Positions 18,765 to 28,909 of a stretch of DNA of 64,000 bases are shown here, in pieces. This DNA comes from Paramoeba atlantica (lineage: Eukaryota; Discosea), in NCBI GenBank assembly GCA_977017575.1, contig CDRNVI010000029.1:620001-684000 (forward strand). Direction: 5' to 3'. Both the position numbers and the translations under genes were made by a program. Each line of letters starts with the position of its first letter. The stretch's first letter is position 1. The notes beneath the pieces were generated by a model. It did not search any database. It worked only from the letters and a program-made list of their open reading frames with translations, and was not told where the DNA came from.

Positions 18765-20146
18765 GCGCTTGAGTTCGCCACTGCGTTGACGAAAAGGTTT
18801 AGATGCTTCAACTGACCCGCCACGCCGTCCTGAACCACTCTATCATGACTTCTCTTCCATGAGTAGAGTTTTCGTAGAGCCCCCCATAATACTTCTTGAG
18901 AAAGGCACCCATTGCACTTGCCAAAATTTCTGCAGGTAGCTCAGAAAACGATGACCTCTAGAGCCAGAAAACGATGACCTCTAGCGGGTCACTCCAACAC
19001 TCATGACACATAAATGCGAGTGGAACACTGACAATACTGAGAATCCGCAGGACAGAATCGCGAACTGAGAACCTGTGTCTCCCCTTCCGCAGGGTTGTCC
19101 AGAGGCAAGGCCCAACTCGCGCGACCCCCGCAAAATAGGGGGGGGGGTAGTTGTGGGGTACTGTAGAAGCCCACTTCTGGAGGCAAAAGCCCCCGTTTGC
19201 GAAGCAAAGCCCAACTGTGAGCGTAACCCAGGGACAGAATTATATTTTTTGGCGACCTTTTTTTAGGTAACTTATACAATTTGTGGTAACTTATACAGTT
19301 TATGGTAACTTATACAATTTATGGTAACTTTCCCCCTTTTTCCTTAGTTAATCCTTTCGTTCCCCGGCAACGGGCATACTCAAACTGTATTTTTATGCCC
19401 GTTGCCGGGCGGCACTAAGGTCGGAACTGTCCCTCTTGTCGCTGAAGCAGGGGACGCGCCTTCACCCCTTCACCCCTCCCCGACTCACTCCCCTGGAGTG
19501 AGTGTGCTTCCCTCTCTCGGCTTTCTTAGACATGTTTTTTCTTCTCCGAGAGGGCCATGCGTCACGGTGACCTCCCTTGAGGACCACTAGACGTGTCCTC
19601 CGCCGACGAGACTCTCGGCTCTCTGCATCTGGCGGTCGCCCAGCTCTCCGCACCTCGGCTCTGTCGCAGCTATCTGCACCCGGATTGCCCCCGAAACTGT
19701 AATGTAAAGGTTTTCTGTCCTTGGGCGGAAAACTATATTTCACACACAAGCGCAGAGGGCTGATCTCATAATACAAGATCGTGTATGATTATATGGTGAC
19801 AGATTAGTAATGCTATGATATACATGTAAGGTAGCGTGAGTACATACAGAATGAAAGTATGGTTGTTTTGGGGTTGGTGTGGAGGAGATCAAAAAAAGTG
19901 CAGGGGTGTCCTGGACCTCCTCCGGCGGGCATTACCGCCAGCAGGGTACCTGGAGTGAGCCGCACAGTACGGACGCATAGTTCCGCACCATTGGTTATTC
20001 ACTTGGTAATTCCTACTGCATTATCCCCTGTCTCAAACCTGTATCACATTATTCTCTACTCTCGTACAGGACGGACAAAGTTCACTATTTGATGCGCTCA
20101 GTATGTGCCTCTAAATGTACTCAGCAAATACATGTATGAGTTTTCT
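18765..20146. other. Repeat mosaic without a supported gene
   Basis: Positions 19107-19262 are an arm of the 4744-5473 foldback family with family-G sequence embedded. At 19270-19325 a GGTAACTTATACA motif repeats three to four times. Positions 19361-19620 are the inverted hairpin repeat. At 19604-19690 GCTCTCTGCA / GCTCTCCGCACC motifs recur, as they do at 28430-28495. From 19700 to 20146 I see nothing. Confidence 0.5.
19361..19620 (-). repeat. ~250-bp repeat ending in a stable hairpin, copy 2 (inverted)
   Basis: The hairpin at 19364-19408 (CCGGCAACGGGCAT / ATGCCCGTTGCCGG) is followed on the + strand by GGAACTGTCCCTC and later ATGCGTCACGGTGACCTCCC, the inverse order of the copy at 7540-7795. 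Both stem arms differ from that copy at the paired position (A-T becomes C-G). Confidence 0.7.
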
Positions 20147-21616
20147 CTAACTGTGTTCAAGGTCACACCTGCTTAGATACGTCCTACCATATCTAAGATA
20201 GTCATGAATAGCAGCATCTAATGCTTTAACCGTTGAATCCATTCGAGAGGATTCATCCAAAAAGTGATATTCTTTATGCGGCCTAGTTCCGACGTCAGCA
20301 ATGTTGTCGGTAGTGCGTAAAACAGCAACTGTGAGGGAAGCGTTACAGTCCTCCAAGCTTTGACATATACTACGAACAATATTGTCTACTTCTTCTGATC
20401 TTGAATAGCCGCGTTCCAGAGAACGACCTGCTACTGTATTGTCCGTCGAAACTGCTATAGCTTTTGACTTTCTGCGGAGCGCCGCTTCAATTACTTTGTG
20501 AAGCGCGTAAGTTTCGGCACTCTCAATCCGAATTTCTTTCGCAAAACTACCCTCTAGTTTTTCTTGAACTACACCTTCCCTTGTTAAGGTCCATGCCGCC
20601 CATCGAAAAGGCGTCGCATCGCAAGCAATTAAATCAAAGTCATTCGTTGTGAACGAGTTGGACGAACCCGCGTAGGACCATACCCTTTTAAAAGATAGAA
20701 TCAAGTCTACAAGATTCCCGAGCAATACAATAATGCGAGCATCCTCTCGGTCCCAATTTGGATCGTTTTTTCCCAAAACACTTTGCAATTTTGTGTATCT
20801 TCCTAAAGTTCTCTTAGGAAGACGAAACAAAGGGAGAGCAAAGCGTACGAATCCAAGAAAACTAAAATATGTACGTGGGGTTGGGCGACCTGGAAACTTA
20901 GCAGCCGCCTGCCATTTTTCAACCGATGAATTCTCTATAGACCAAGACAGTCCCACGGAGGATTGCTGGATAGATATGCCGCAAAAATTGAACACAGAAC
21001 AAGTCGATTCTGACTTAAGATATTTTAGATGCATTTTTGCACGAGATATAAAATTGCCCTTCAATACTAGTTCCCAACGTTTCTGGCAAGAGGCAGAGAC
21101 GTGCATACAAACTGAATCGTATACTACTATAATGTAGCCTCCATCTTCCAAGCGTAAAAAGCTTGATGCTTCCTTCCATGATAGGACTTCTTCCGGTACA
21201 AGAAGCTCAACTCGCTCGGCATGTGTAAGATTGAGTAACACTCCCCAGACAAGCGTCTGGCATATGCCGCACGCTTTAGAATAACCCATTGGCAGAACAC
21301 AGGTCTGTAGAACAATATTTCCCAGGCGAACACAGCAACGTCGCCGTAAGGCTATTCCAATTGGAATTTGATAGTATGCGTTTCTTATGTCAAAATGTAT
21401 TGCCCTGAGACGACAAAGAGAAGTATCGGTTGGGTTCAAAACTTGAAGCATATCTTCGATATTTAATAATGAAAATGCTATCGTGGAGTTGCTCGACATG
21501 CTGTTTAATTCGCGGAGATCAAAAATAGCTCGTGCCAAGGTTTCTGTTTTATTTACTCCGAAATAACGACTCAATATCGGTCTTCGGGACCCAGCCACGT
21601 GGACGTAGGTCTCCAA
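20147..21616 (-). pseudogene. Reverse transcriptase-RNase H part of the DIRS/PAT-like fossil
   Basis: A 489-residue stretch shows RT motifs (FDLRELN, HFDIRNAYYQIPI, LPMGYSKACGICQ) followed by a degenerate palm region. RNase H follows with ACDATPFRWAAW, ESAETYALHKVI, STDNTVAGRSLERG and NIADVGTRP. The LPMG-type RT motif and this RNase H are typical of the DIRS group. No LTRs were seen around it. Confidence 0.75.
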
Positions 21617-22207
21617 AACACCTACGTCCCAAAGGTATTTTAGATGAGCTGCCCACTTTGTGTTGGCGGGACACGAACTACACAGATCTTCAAATCTAGC
21701 TTCCGAAACAGGATCTTCCTGGAGTAGTTGCAGGGCTTGACAAACAATGACTGTTCCGGTTGACTTGTCCTCAGATGTCTAAAGGATAGCCCCCTTCACA
21801 TTAACTAATTTATCTAAAGGTGTAGAAGGATTAGTAATGCTCCCTCGATACGATGCTCTCTGTCCGATGTCATGACTATTTCCCGACAGAAGAGGTTCAC
21901 TCGGGATGTACATGCCGGACTATATCCTATCAATAAGATGTACAAGAGTAGTAGTACTGGTTTCATTTAGTGTACAAGACCATTGGAACGTCCATAACAT
22001 CAAACCCTTTGACGAACGTTAAGCCGTTCGTATAGAATTCCGCTAATATAGTAGTATCATTAAGTCCCTAATATCGTAAACATACACTTGTATACAGCAA
22101 ACATACACTTGTATACTTTGTATTATTAATAGTTTTAGTTATTGAAATGTAGGTTTTTAAATAATTCGTGTTCCAATAATTAATGTTCCAATACTTTACT
22201 CTTCTGC

Positions 22208-23118
22208 TTATGAGTTCGTTTGTCTAGCCCTCGGGTGTAGTGTTGGAGAGATGATCGTGGTATCACAAAGGGCAGCGGGAAACGTGTCTGTAGCTTTCCG
22301 TTTCCGGGCTGTGTGTCCCGTGTGACGGAGACAATGCGTGGAGAAGACAAGCCCACTCGGCCATCTAAATCTTTCTTCCGCTAATTTTAGTAGCATTGAT
22401 AGGTGGGTGGATATGCAACGCGAAAAAAGAAAATCGTTCGATGTTGGCCGTTGCCGCAATAAGCACATACCAGCCTCGGAACACTCGATCCATCCACCCG
22501 ACGATGCCGTTTTTAGACGAGATATGTGAATCGAAGTTTTACCTAGGTCAATCAATTTTAGATAACGAAGGTCACCTGGTCGAATGGGTCCTTCCAAAAA
22601 TAATTGGGTGGCATCACGGAGCATGTTTCGAAACTTTTTATCGTGAACAATTCCTTATTTGTGCACCGTGAACAATTTCGACCGATATCTGACTCATTTT
22701 TTATCAGACTCATAAAGTCTAATGTCATTTGTGGCGTTAAAACACCTCGAACCTCATGCTTTCCTTCGCGGCCCGCCCCAATAACCATTTTTCTCATCTC
22801 ACTTGTGAACAGCCAAGGACTTTGTACTGAATTGCAGCGTATGGCAAACGCCAGCGCGTTCCAGACCCCGGCCGGAGAACAGAGACCTTGTGCTTTCCAA
22901 CTTACTAAGAGAGACAAGAATTCCTTTTCGGAGCAGGTTTCCACAGGCACACTTCTGGTCTTCCTGGTGTTCGCTAGAAACGCACAAAGAAGCTTCAAAT
23001 TTCTTTCATAAGTTTTTAGTGAGGACGTTTTTACTGACGCTTTCATTAAGATGTTACGTGCTTTCTTAGTATGGACGATGGAGGCGCCTGAGGCTGAGAA
23101 TGTCTTAGGCTGTGTCAT
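22208..23118 (-). pseudogene. Tyrosine recombinase part of the DIRS/PAT-like fossil
   Basis: The N-terminal part has a SAM-like core-binding domain (TSSLKTYERNLKLLCAFL). The catalytic part carries a first-Arg motif (RPGDLRYLKLIDL) and the box STHCLRHTGHTA, the HxxRHT motif of tyrosine recombinases. It lies between the Gag-like and RT parts. Confidence 0.75.
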
Positions 23119-23633
23119 GAGTTCTGTAAGAGCAATGCAATATTTTTTCTAGGATACAGAACGAAGCGTTTTTATTTTTTTCAAGCCCAAATCAAAACAA
23201 ATATAAGACAGTAGTCTTGTCCAAGCCTCTCCCGTATATTCAGGCCTGCCCCGCAAGTTTTGATACAAAAGTACTTTATCATGCTGCGAATTGTTAACAT
23301 CGTAAGAAACTACATACCTCAGGCTCGTACAACTTGATACGTTTAGTCATTAGTGTTTTGTAACAGAATCCTTCAAAAGAACCAACAATGCATTCTTCAC
23401 TGGTTAATGTTATTCTTGTTGAAAAGTCCCCCGTGGCAATATAATTATAGCTTTTTTAATTTGTTAAGGTTTTGCAGTTTCCACTAGGGTTTAAGTATTT
23501 CTACGCCAGCTAATTATTTTCGTAGTGCGAATAAGGAAATTAATTGGTTTATTATAATTTCATTTCGTTGAAGAACAGAGGCGACATCATGGTAATTCGT
23601 TTTTGTGGACTTCAGGCTGCGCAAAAACGTTGT

Positions 23634-24473
23634 CTACTTCACTTCTTTTCTATTCCCTCCTTTACATACATTGTATGCTTCCTTCACATATGCATCCTTC
23701 ACGTATGCATCCTCCCGCCTCAGCTTGTGCGAGGAGCCTTCTTGAGTGGGACAGTTTCCACTTCGATGACCTATTCCACCACAGCTGAAACATCGGATCA
23801 CACGATGCCGTCCATCTTCTCGAAATACATGCGATCCTCCACGTCGAGCATATGGAAAGCGAGGACGGTAAGACACGCGTTGCGGTCCCATTGTAGATTG
23901 TCCCATTGGCTGAAAAGGACGATCATCGAGACACGCGTCCGCGCCCTTCAAAGTGAATGAAGCTGTACCCCAACCATGTACCACTTGCACAAATTTCTCA
24001 CGATCTCCACACTCTAGGAGACCCCGATGACAAAGTACTGAGAGTCCTATAGGAGACAAAAGTCCTCCACGGAAGCCTTTATCAGTAGCTAGTTCACACT
24101 GAACTGTTTCGTCTCCGATCAATGCTTGATACAAACTATCACAGCATACGTAGTCGTTCGTCTGCTGCTGACGACGACGCAAAGACACAAGAGAAAACAA
24201 GTCTGCCAAGATTGAGAAAAACGAGAGACGGTCTGACGCTGGAGCAACCTTCCAGTTTCTACCACCGCATGGGTTAGCCTCCAGTTCCACAATCGTCTTT
24301 GAAAAGACTCCTTCGGCAGCGATTCGGGAATGCAAGAAAACCACTTGGCGTAACCCGCCGGTAAGTTCGCCAACCTCAGTCGGGAAACTGCGCAGGTGCC
24401 GAAGTTTTTCAAGGAATGGTGGTGATACTTTGGGGGCCAGGGAGGGCATTCGATGAAAATTCATCGAACGCAC
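23634..24473 (-). pseudogene. Gag-like zinc-knuckle part of the DIRS/PAT-like fossil
   Basis: The C-terminal region has one CCHC zinc knuckle (CFSCGGIGHRSGNC) after an Arg-rich stretch. The rest is a helical capsid-like region with no family-specific motif. A short AYVKDAYVKEAY repeat lies near the end. Confidence 0.6.
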
Positions 24474-24499
24474 GGTGCGTTCGGGTTTAGCGTCGTGAT

Positions 24500-25063
24500 A
24501 CGCCTACCCATGGCTTCATCATTCCCCATCTTGCCAGTACGCGATCCGTGGTAGTCAGCGATTGTTGGGGGGCTTACAATGGTTTAGACCAAGTTTGTCG
24601 TCACTACACCGTGAATCATAGTAAGAAGTTTGTGAACGAGAAGGGATATCATACTAATGGTGCTGAGAGTGTCCACAACACCATTAAGTATTGGGTAAGA
24701 CTCCAACACTATAATTTTGGGGCAACAACGTTGGAGTTGCAGCGAAACGTCGCGCTCCAGTGTGTAAATTATGGGGATACCCATAATGGCCGCGAGCAGT
24801 CTTGGCAGAGTCGCTTTGTTCGTGTAGCCCCACTTTGCGTCATGTACATAGTGGTGAGTTGTTTAAAGCGTCTATATTGCGAAAACATAATCGATATATG
24901 AAAACAGGTATGTTCAAAGAAAATCAGTTTTTGTGTATACCAGCTTCGAATTTTGGTTTATTGCATGAGAATACGAAAAATTTAGTTGAAATACTTGCGG
25001 ATCGGGCAAAGCTAGATAAAAAGACAACATTAAATCAATTTCAGTTGCTTATTGAAAAACTGA
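24500..25063 (+). pseudogene. Merlin (IS1595/ISXO2-like) transposase remnant
   Basis: The + strand reads VVSDCWGAYNGLDQV, YTVNHSKKFVNEKG and GAESVHNTIKYW, the second half of an ISXO2-like DDE domain (TDCW...G, TVNHS...FV, HTN..E....K). A downstream frame to 25063 (SGELFKASILRKHNRYM onward) is a plausible C-terminal extension, but it is reached through a frame change at about 24830. The 5' half of the transposase and terminal repeats are not seen. Confidence 0.7.
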
Positions 25064-25065
25064 CA

Positions 25066-25819
25066 TGACATGCTGTGACGAAAAAAAATTCACTTGCCAG
25101 CTTGGACAGGAAAGCCGCTCGTACATTTGCAGAGCAAGTGACCCCCCGAAACCACCTCTAAAAGCTTCGCAAAAGTGGTTTGGGGGGGATGGAGTGAACG
25201 TTTGGATGGGTATAAGCTATATTTATGGAATTTTTTTATCATGTTTTTCCAAACAGGGACAGTAATGGGAAAATTACCATCACTTCAGATGTTTTTAAAT
25301 GCGCGATGACAAAAAGAGGGGGTTTTTTAAGTTTCTTAAAGCGTCATAGCGGGGCCCGGGTTGCCATGGATAATGCTCCTTGCCACAATGGCAGTTTTAG
25401 AACCTTTAAAGAAAACGAAGTCGTTGTTTTGGACTTTCCCCCAAAATCCCCAGATCTTAACCCCATTGAAAACATTTGGGAAATTATGGATGCCTTTATT
25501 GAAAGAGCGGTTGATTACATTAAAACAGAAGGTCATGACATGCTCATTAACACTTTAAACAGCATGCCGCGGCGTTTCGACATAGTAGTAGAAAAAAACG
25601 AGAAAGTTGTAATTATTAGTCGTCTAAAACCTTTCTCACAATTTTTGCATTTTGACGTTTTTGTGCTTCTTGTCAGTTGAACACCCCCCCTATACCCCGG
25701 GAAACTGCCTTTTCTAAAACATAGAACTCTTCGAGAGCTCTCGAATACGCTATCATTTTCCAAAATTGGAAAGTTTTTGCAATTTTTAGACCCCCCGCAG
25801 CATCTGATTTACCCCCCTG
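25066..25819 (+). mobile_element. Tc1/mariner element, 3' part with DDE domain (5'-truncated)
   Basis: The + strand encodes the catalytic domain in two overlapping frames (25065-25265 and 25225-25680, so one frameshift). Visible are the first Asp in CDEKKFTC, VNVWMGISY, the second Asp in AMDNAPCHNGSF, and the third in KSPDLNPIENIWEIMD. The 3' end AATCAGATGC-complement...CCCCCCTG is followed by TA at 25820. The N-terminal HTH region and the 5' terminal repeat are missing. The 3' end resembles the elements at 52601-53367 and 31892 (GAGAGCTCTCGAATGCGCTA motif). Confidence 0.75.
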
Positions 25820-25853
25820 TATGGGGCGCCAGTTAGAGATTTGAGTTAATATA

Positions 25854-25967
25854 ATGAAGTGTATTAAGGACGACTACGGTTTTCCCGTTCCCGAAGAATT
25901 TGAGGAACTCAGTTCCGATAGTTGCGCATCAGACTACGAGGATGATGCTTTTTATAATATCTTTCCG
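25854..25967 (+). pseudogene. Short 5' coding remnant cut by a hairpin element
   Basis: An ATG frame of 38 codons (MKCIKDDYGFPVPEEFEELS, then an acidic SDSCASDYEDD stretch) is ended by the hairpin arm that starts at about 25958. Its composition resembles the N-terminus of many transposase or host proteins. I do not recognise it, and no continuation is seen past 26884. Confidence 0.3.
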
Positions 25968-26127
25968 TTTTCCAGGCTAAATTTTCTTTTTTAGGCTCTT
26001 CGTTAAACGCGGTGGTTGCTTTCAACTTAGAAGTCACTCATGCTGCGCGCTTCGCGTTGAAAACTACCGCCGCGTTTAACGAAGAGCCTAAAAAAGAAAA
26101 TTTAGCCTGGAAAACGGAAAGATTATA
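25958..26127. repeat. Extended family-H hairpin (arms about 75 nt)
   Basis: CTTTCCGTTTTCCAGGCTAA at the left is answered by TTAGCCTGGAAAACGGAAAG at the right, through the family-H arms and central GCGAAGCGCGCAGC loop. This is the longest inverted version of the hairpin in the window. Confidence 0.9.
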
Positions 26128-26884
26128 GCCAAAAATAGCCGAATTTCGGGTACAAATGGGGTCATTTTCGCATATTTTTGCTCTCAGAGCACTAAATCCG
26201 ACATTTGCGCGTGGGAAATCTCTCGTAGGCAGGAATAAAAGCCTACCGAACGTATTGGGTAGAGAATGCGACTCCAACCATACCATTCTTTCGACACAAA
26301 AATGCCCCTTTAGGTCCGAAAAATACTTTTTCACCTTTTTTAGTCAAAAATGGGTCATTTTAAGGGGCGCACCACGGTTCGAAGAAGGGATACCTTGCGA
26401 AAACAACTGCGGAGAAAGCTAGTGTAGGTCCCAAACTATCAAAATACAATAGGGGAAACGATTTTGGAAAAATATTTTTTTTGCCATTTTTTTCGCAAAG
26501 TTGAAATTTTTTTCAAAATTTTTTTTCCGAAAAAATCCGAACTTGGCGGACCCGTCCTGCGGATACGCGGGGGGGTCACCCCCGGGTAGGGGGGTGGAAA
26601 ATGCGCGCCAAGACCCCGGCTACCCTTTCTGCGGTTTTTTTTCGAAAACTAATTTTTTCGAAAAAATTTGCTCGACCATGCCCCCCCCCCCTGGACCCCC
26701 CCCCTGGACCCCCCCCATGGACCCCCCATTTTTTTCAAATTTTTTTTTCAGTTTTGGACCACCGGAGCCCCGTTTTATATTTTTTTCTTCTATTATATTA
26801 CTGTGTTCCCCTTTATATTTTCACTGTTTTTGTTCACTTTTTTTTCAATAATCGAGTGTAGAGCGGTAGTTTTACAACCACCGC
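26009..26884 (-). mobile_element. ~880-bp TIR/hairpin element, copy 3 (inverted)
   Basis: It has the same 11-bp TIRs and the same order of parts as copies at 2791-3678 and 3751-4639, but in reverse orientation. Sequence identity is high across the full length. It is flanked by TATAATATCT and CATTTGTTCA with no clear target duplication. Confidence 0.78.
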
Positions 26885-27548
26885 CATTTGTTCATACGCA
26901 GTCTTTTTTTTGTGTATTACTTATTTTGCTGGGACTCAGGGCTCAACCTGACTGGCTAAAAAAAAAAGAAAAAAAAGAATGGATTGGGCATGAATTGCTT
27001 CTTTTTACTATTATAGTTATCAAAATCATAAATAACTTAAGGCAGGTTGAATTACTAGTTTTGGGCTACAACATGTGAAATTGTTAATTTGATTGCTTGT
27101 TTACAAATCATATGCCCCCCCCAATGGACCTACTTGGTTCGTCTACTGGGTAAAAAAGAAAGAAGGGTCTTAACAAAAAAAAAGATATTTTATTTATAAA
27201 AGGATTTTCTATAGACGCAAATAAGCAAAATTTCCTGTTGGAGTTTTTTGAATCACACTTATTCTGAAATATTTAAGAAACTACGACATTAATTTCCCGC
27301 CATCTCAATGCCGGAAAGTCAGCCCTCGAAAAAAATAAAAAAAATTTGTTTTGGGCGCAAGAATACCATGCAAGCAAGGTTTAATCCTTCAAGACATAAA
27401 GATGCTGTTTCTGTACGTGTCCTCAGGATCCCTATTAGTGCGCGCAAGGGCTATAACCTTTTCCAACGGTAATTCAGTCTCGCTTACAATAAAAAACCAA
27501 GCTCCGTTCGTCGAGCACTTTTTTTAACTTTAAAAAAATTGCGTTTTC
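26885..27548. other. AT-rich stretch, nothing recognised
   Basis: Short frames only. There are long A and T runs and no repeat copies that I can match elsewhere in the window. Confidence 0.5.
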
Positions 27549-27672
27549 ATTCATCGAACAGGATGTCCTGTTCGATGAATGATTCATCGAACGGGTCGTA
27601 CTGCAATCCATTCATCGAACAGGACATCCTGTTCGATGAATATTCATCGAACTGACAGTGTGTTCGATGAAT
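27549..27672. repeat. Cluster of three palindromic sites with ATTCATCGAAC half-sites
   Basis: Positions 27549-27580 and 27610-27641 are 15-bp inverted arms (ATTCATCGAACAGGA / TCCTGTTCGATGAAT) around centres TG and CA, so each is the exact reverse complement of the other. Positions 27642-27672 have 11-bp arms around a 9-nt spacer. A half-site pair also lies at 24449-24470. Confidence 0.9.
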
Positions 27673-28147
27673 ATTCATCGAGTGCCCCCCGTCCTCCTTT
27701 GGGGAGTTTCCCAAAGTTGGGAAACTCAAGAGTTCCAATGTCATTGCGTGCCTGTTGCAAAAGACGGCGGCATACAATACCAAGAGGTTTCTCATGTTTA
27801 TCGCGCATTTTTTCCCTTTTCTCATTTTCTACCTTTTTCTCTTCACGGCAATCTTCAGGGACCTCCGATTCAGTGGATGATGATACTGAAGACCAGGAGG
27901 GATATCGCGAGCCTCTTCGCGTTTTGCGCGTGAGTAGAGGAGAAGGAGGGAACATGTTCCGACTCATATCTCCAGCTGGTGACGACGGAGGACTGCGCAC
28001 ACCCTTTCCTTTTGAATTCGAGTCCTTCGGCCTTTGAGTTTTGGCTGCCTCGGGGAACACGCCCCGGCATCCACTCCTCGGGGAATACACGCCCCGGCAT
28101 CTACTCCTCGGGGAACACGCCCCGGCATCTACTCCTCGGGGAAACAT
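27644..28147 (-). CDS. Unrecognised 167-residue open frame, probably transposon-derived
   Basis: The N-terminal ~35 residues come from a tandem repeat (CRGVYSPRSGCRGVF) and are probably not native. A charged middle follows (REEKKVENEKREKMRDKHEK, helical), then VCRRLLQQARNDIGTLEFP. The C-terminus runs into the palindromic sites at 27642-27672. It lies in a repeat field and has no recognised domain. It may be a piece of an element's structural protein. Confidence 0.35.
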   Translation of the reverse strand: MFPRGVDAGACSPRSRCRGVYSPRSGCRGVFPEAAKTQRPKDSNSKGKGVRSPPSSPAGDMSRNMFPPSPLLTRKTRRGSRYPSWSSVSSSTESEVPEDCREEKKVENEKREKMRDKHEKPLGIVCRRLLQQARNDIGTLEFPNFGKLPKGGRGALDEYSSNTLSVR

Positions 28148-28150
28148 ACC
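28040..28150. repeat. ~27-bp tandem repeat (CTCCTCGGGGAACACGCCCC)
   Basis: Four imperfect copies of a unit containing CTCCTCGGGGAACACGCCCC and GGCATCTA. Each unit has an internal CGGGG...CCCCG inverted repeat. The first copy differs most. Confidence 0.85.
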
Positions 28151-28461
28151 CCGACGATTACTTCACAGGATATCGGCGTTGTCTTTCACTTACAAGCTAT
28201 ACAGTTGCAAGTTATACATGTATTAGCATTAAATGTTAGTGCTGATAATAACCAATAAAGTGAGGTAATAACACAGTAAAGCGTTGTAACCCAAATTAGA
28301 TCTCTTCCAATTATATCTCCCCCCCTCCTCCTCTGGGTTTTAGGGGCCCAGTACCTGGCTTGGGACAGGTTAAGCGGAGTTAAGGAAGCCCATTAAGCAT
28401 GGTGTGTGAAATGGAGATTACGCATCCGGCTCTCTGCACCTGCACAAGACAACCGAGCTCT
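28151..28461. other. No gene; degenerate repeats
   Basis: AT-rich sequence to about 28320, then unique GC-richer sequence. GCTCTCTGCACC-type motifs begin at 28430 and continue to 28495, matching the 19604-19690 motifs. Confidence 0.45.
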
Positions 28462-28909
28462 CTACACCTGGGAATCCAGCTCTCCGCACCCGCACACGTC
28501 CGGCGAGGACGAAACCTCACATGATCCACCCGTCGTATGCGGGATAAGGACATAGTGAGTAAATCTCTGCACTATAAGTGCATTACATATAAAACTAACA
28601 CTATGTGGCCTAGTCACGGAAAACTTCGTTGCTAGTGAGCGGTCCAACACGGGACGTAACTGGTAAAAATCTCCCACGAAAAGTACTATTAGACCACCAA
28701 ACAACATTTGATCGTTCCCCTTGATTTCTTGAAGGCGAGCGTTGATTCGTGCAAGAAACGAGGTTCCAATCATAGAGATTTCGTCTAAAATGACGAGGCG
28801 GCATATCGTTTCTGATACAAAAGTAGATTGTCCGCCGAGAGATTGGAAAGACTGCGCGCGGTCTGGTCCACAGGGAGGGCAAGCGACGCGTGTATAGTAC
28901 AGCAATTTA

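Larger units (their letters stand above)
20147..24473 (-). mobile_element. Tyrosine-recombinase (DIRS/PAT-like) retroelement fossil
   Basis: Minus-strand parts in order are a Gag-like zinc-knuckle protein (24473-23634), a tyrosine recombinase (23118-22208) and reverse transcriptase with RNase H (21616-20147). The presence of a recombinase instead of a DDE integrase places it with the DIRS/PAT/Ngaro group. It looks broken, with several breaks. Inverted ATTCATCGAAC-type sites lie at its Gag-side edge (about 24449-24473). Age cannot be judged without a second copy, but long frames remain, so it is not ancient. Confidence 0.75.

Noticed and set aside
22338-23011. Plus-strand frames over the recombinase region
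   Set aside because: Antisense to a clear tyrosine recombinase; no domain in the plus-strand translations.
20147-24473. Classical LTR retrotransposon
   Set aside because: No LTR pair was seen and the recombinase is of tyrosine type, so it belongs with the DIRS group.
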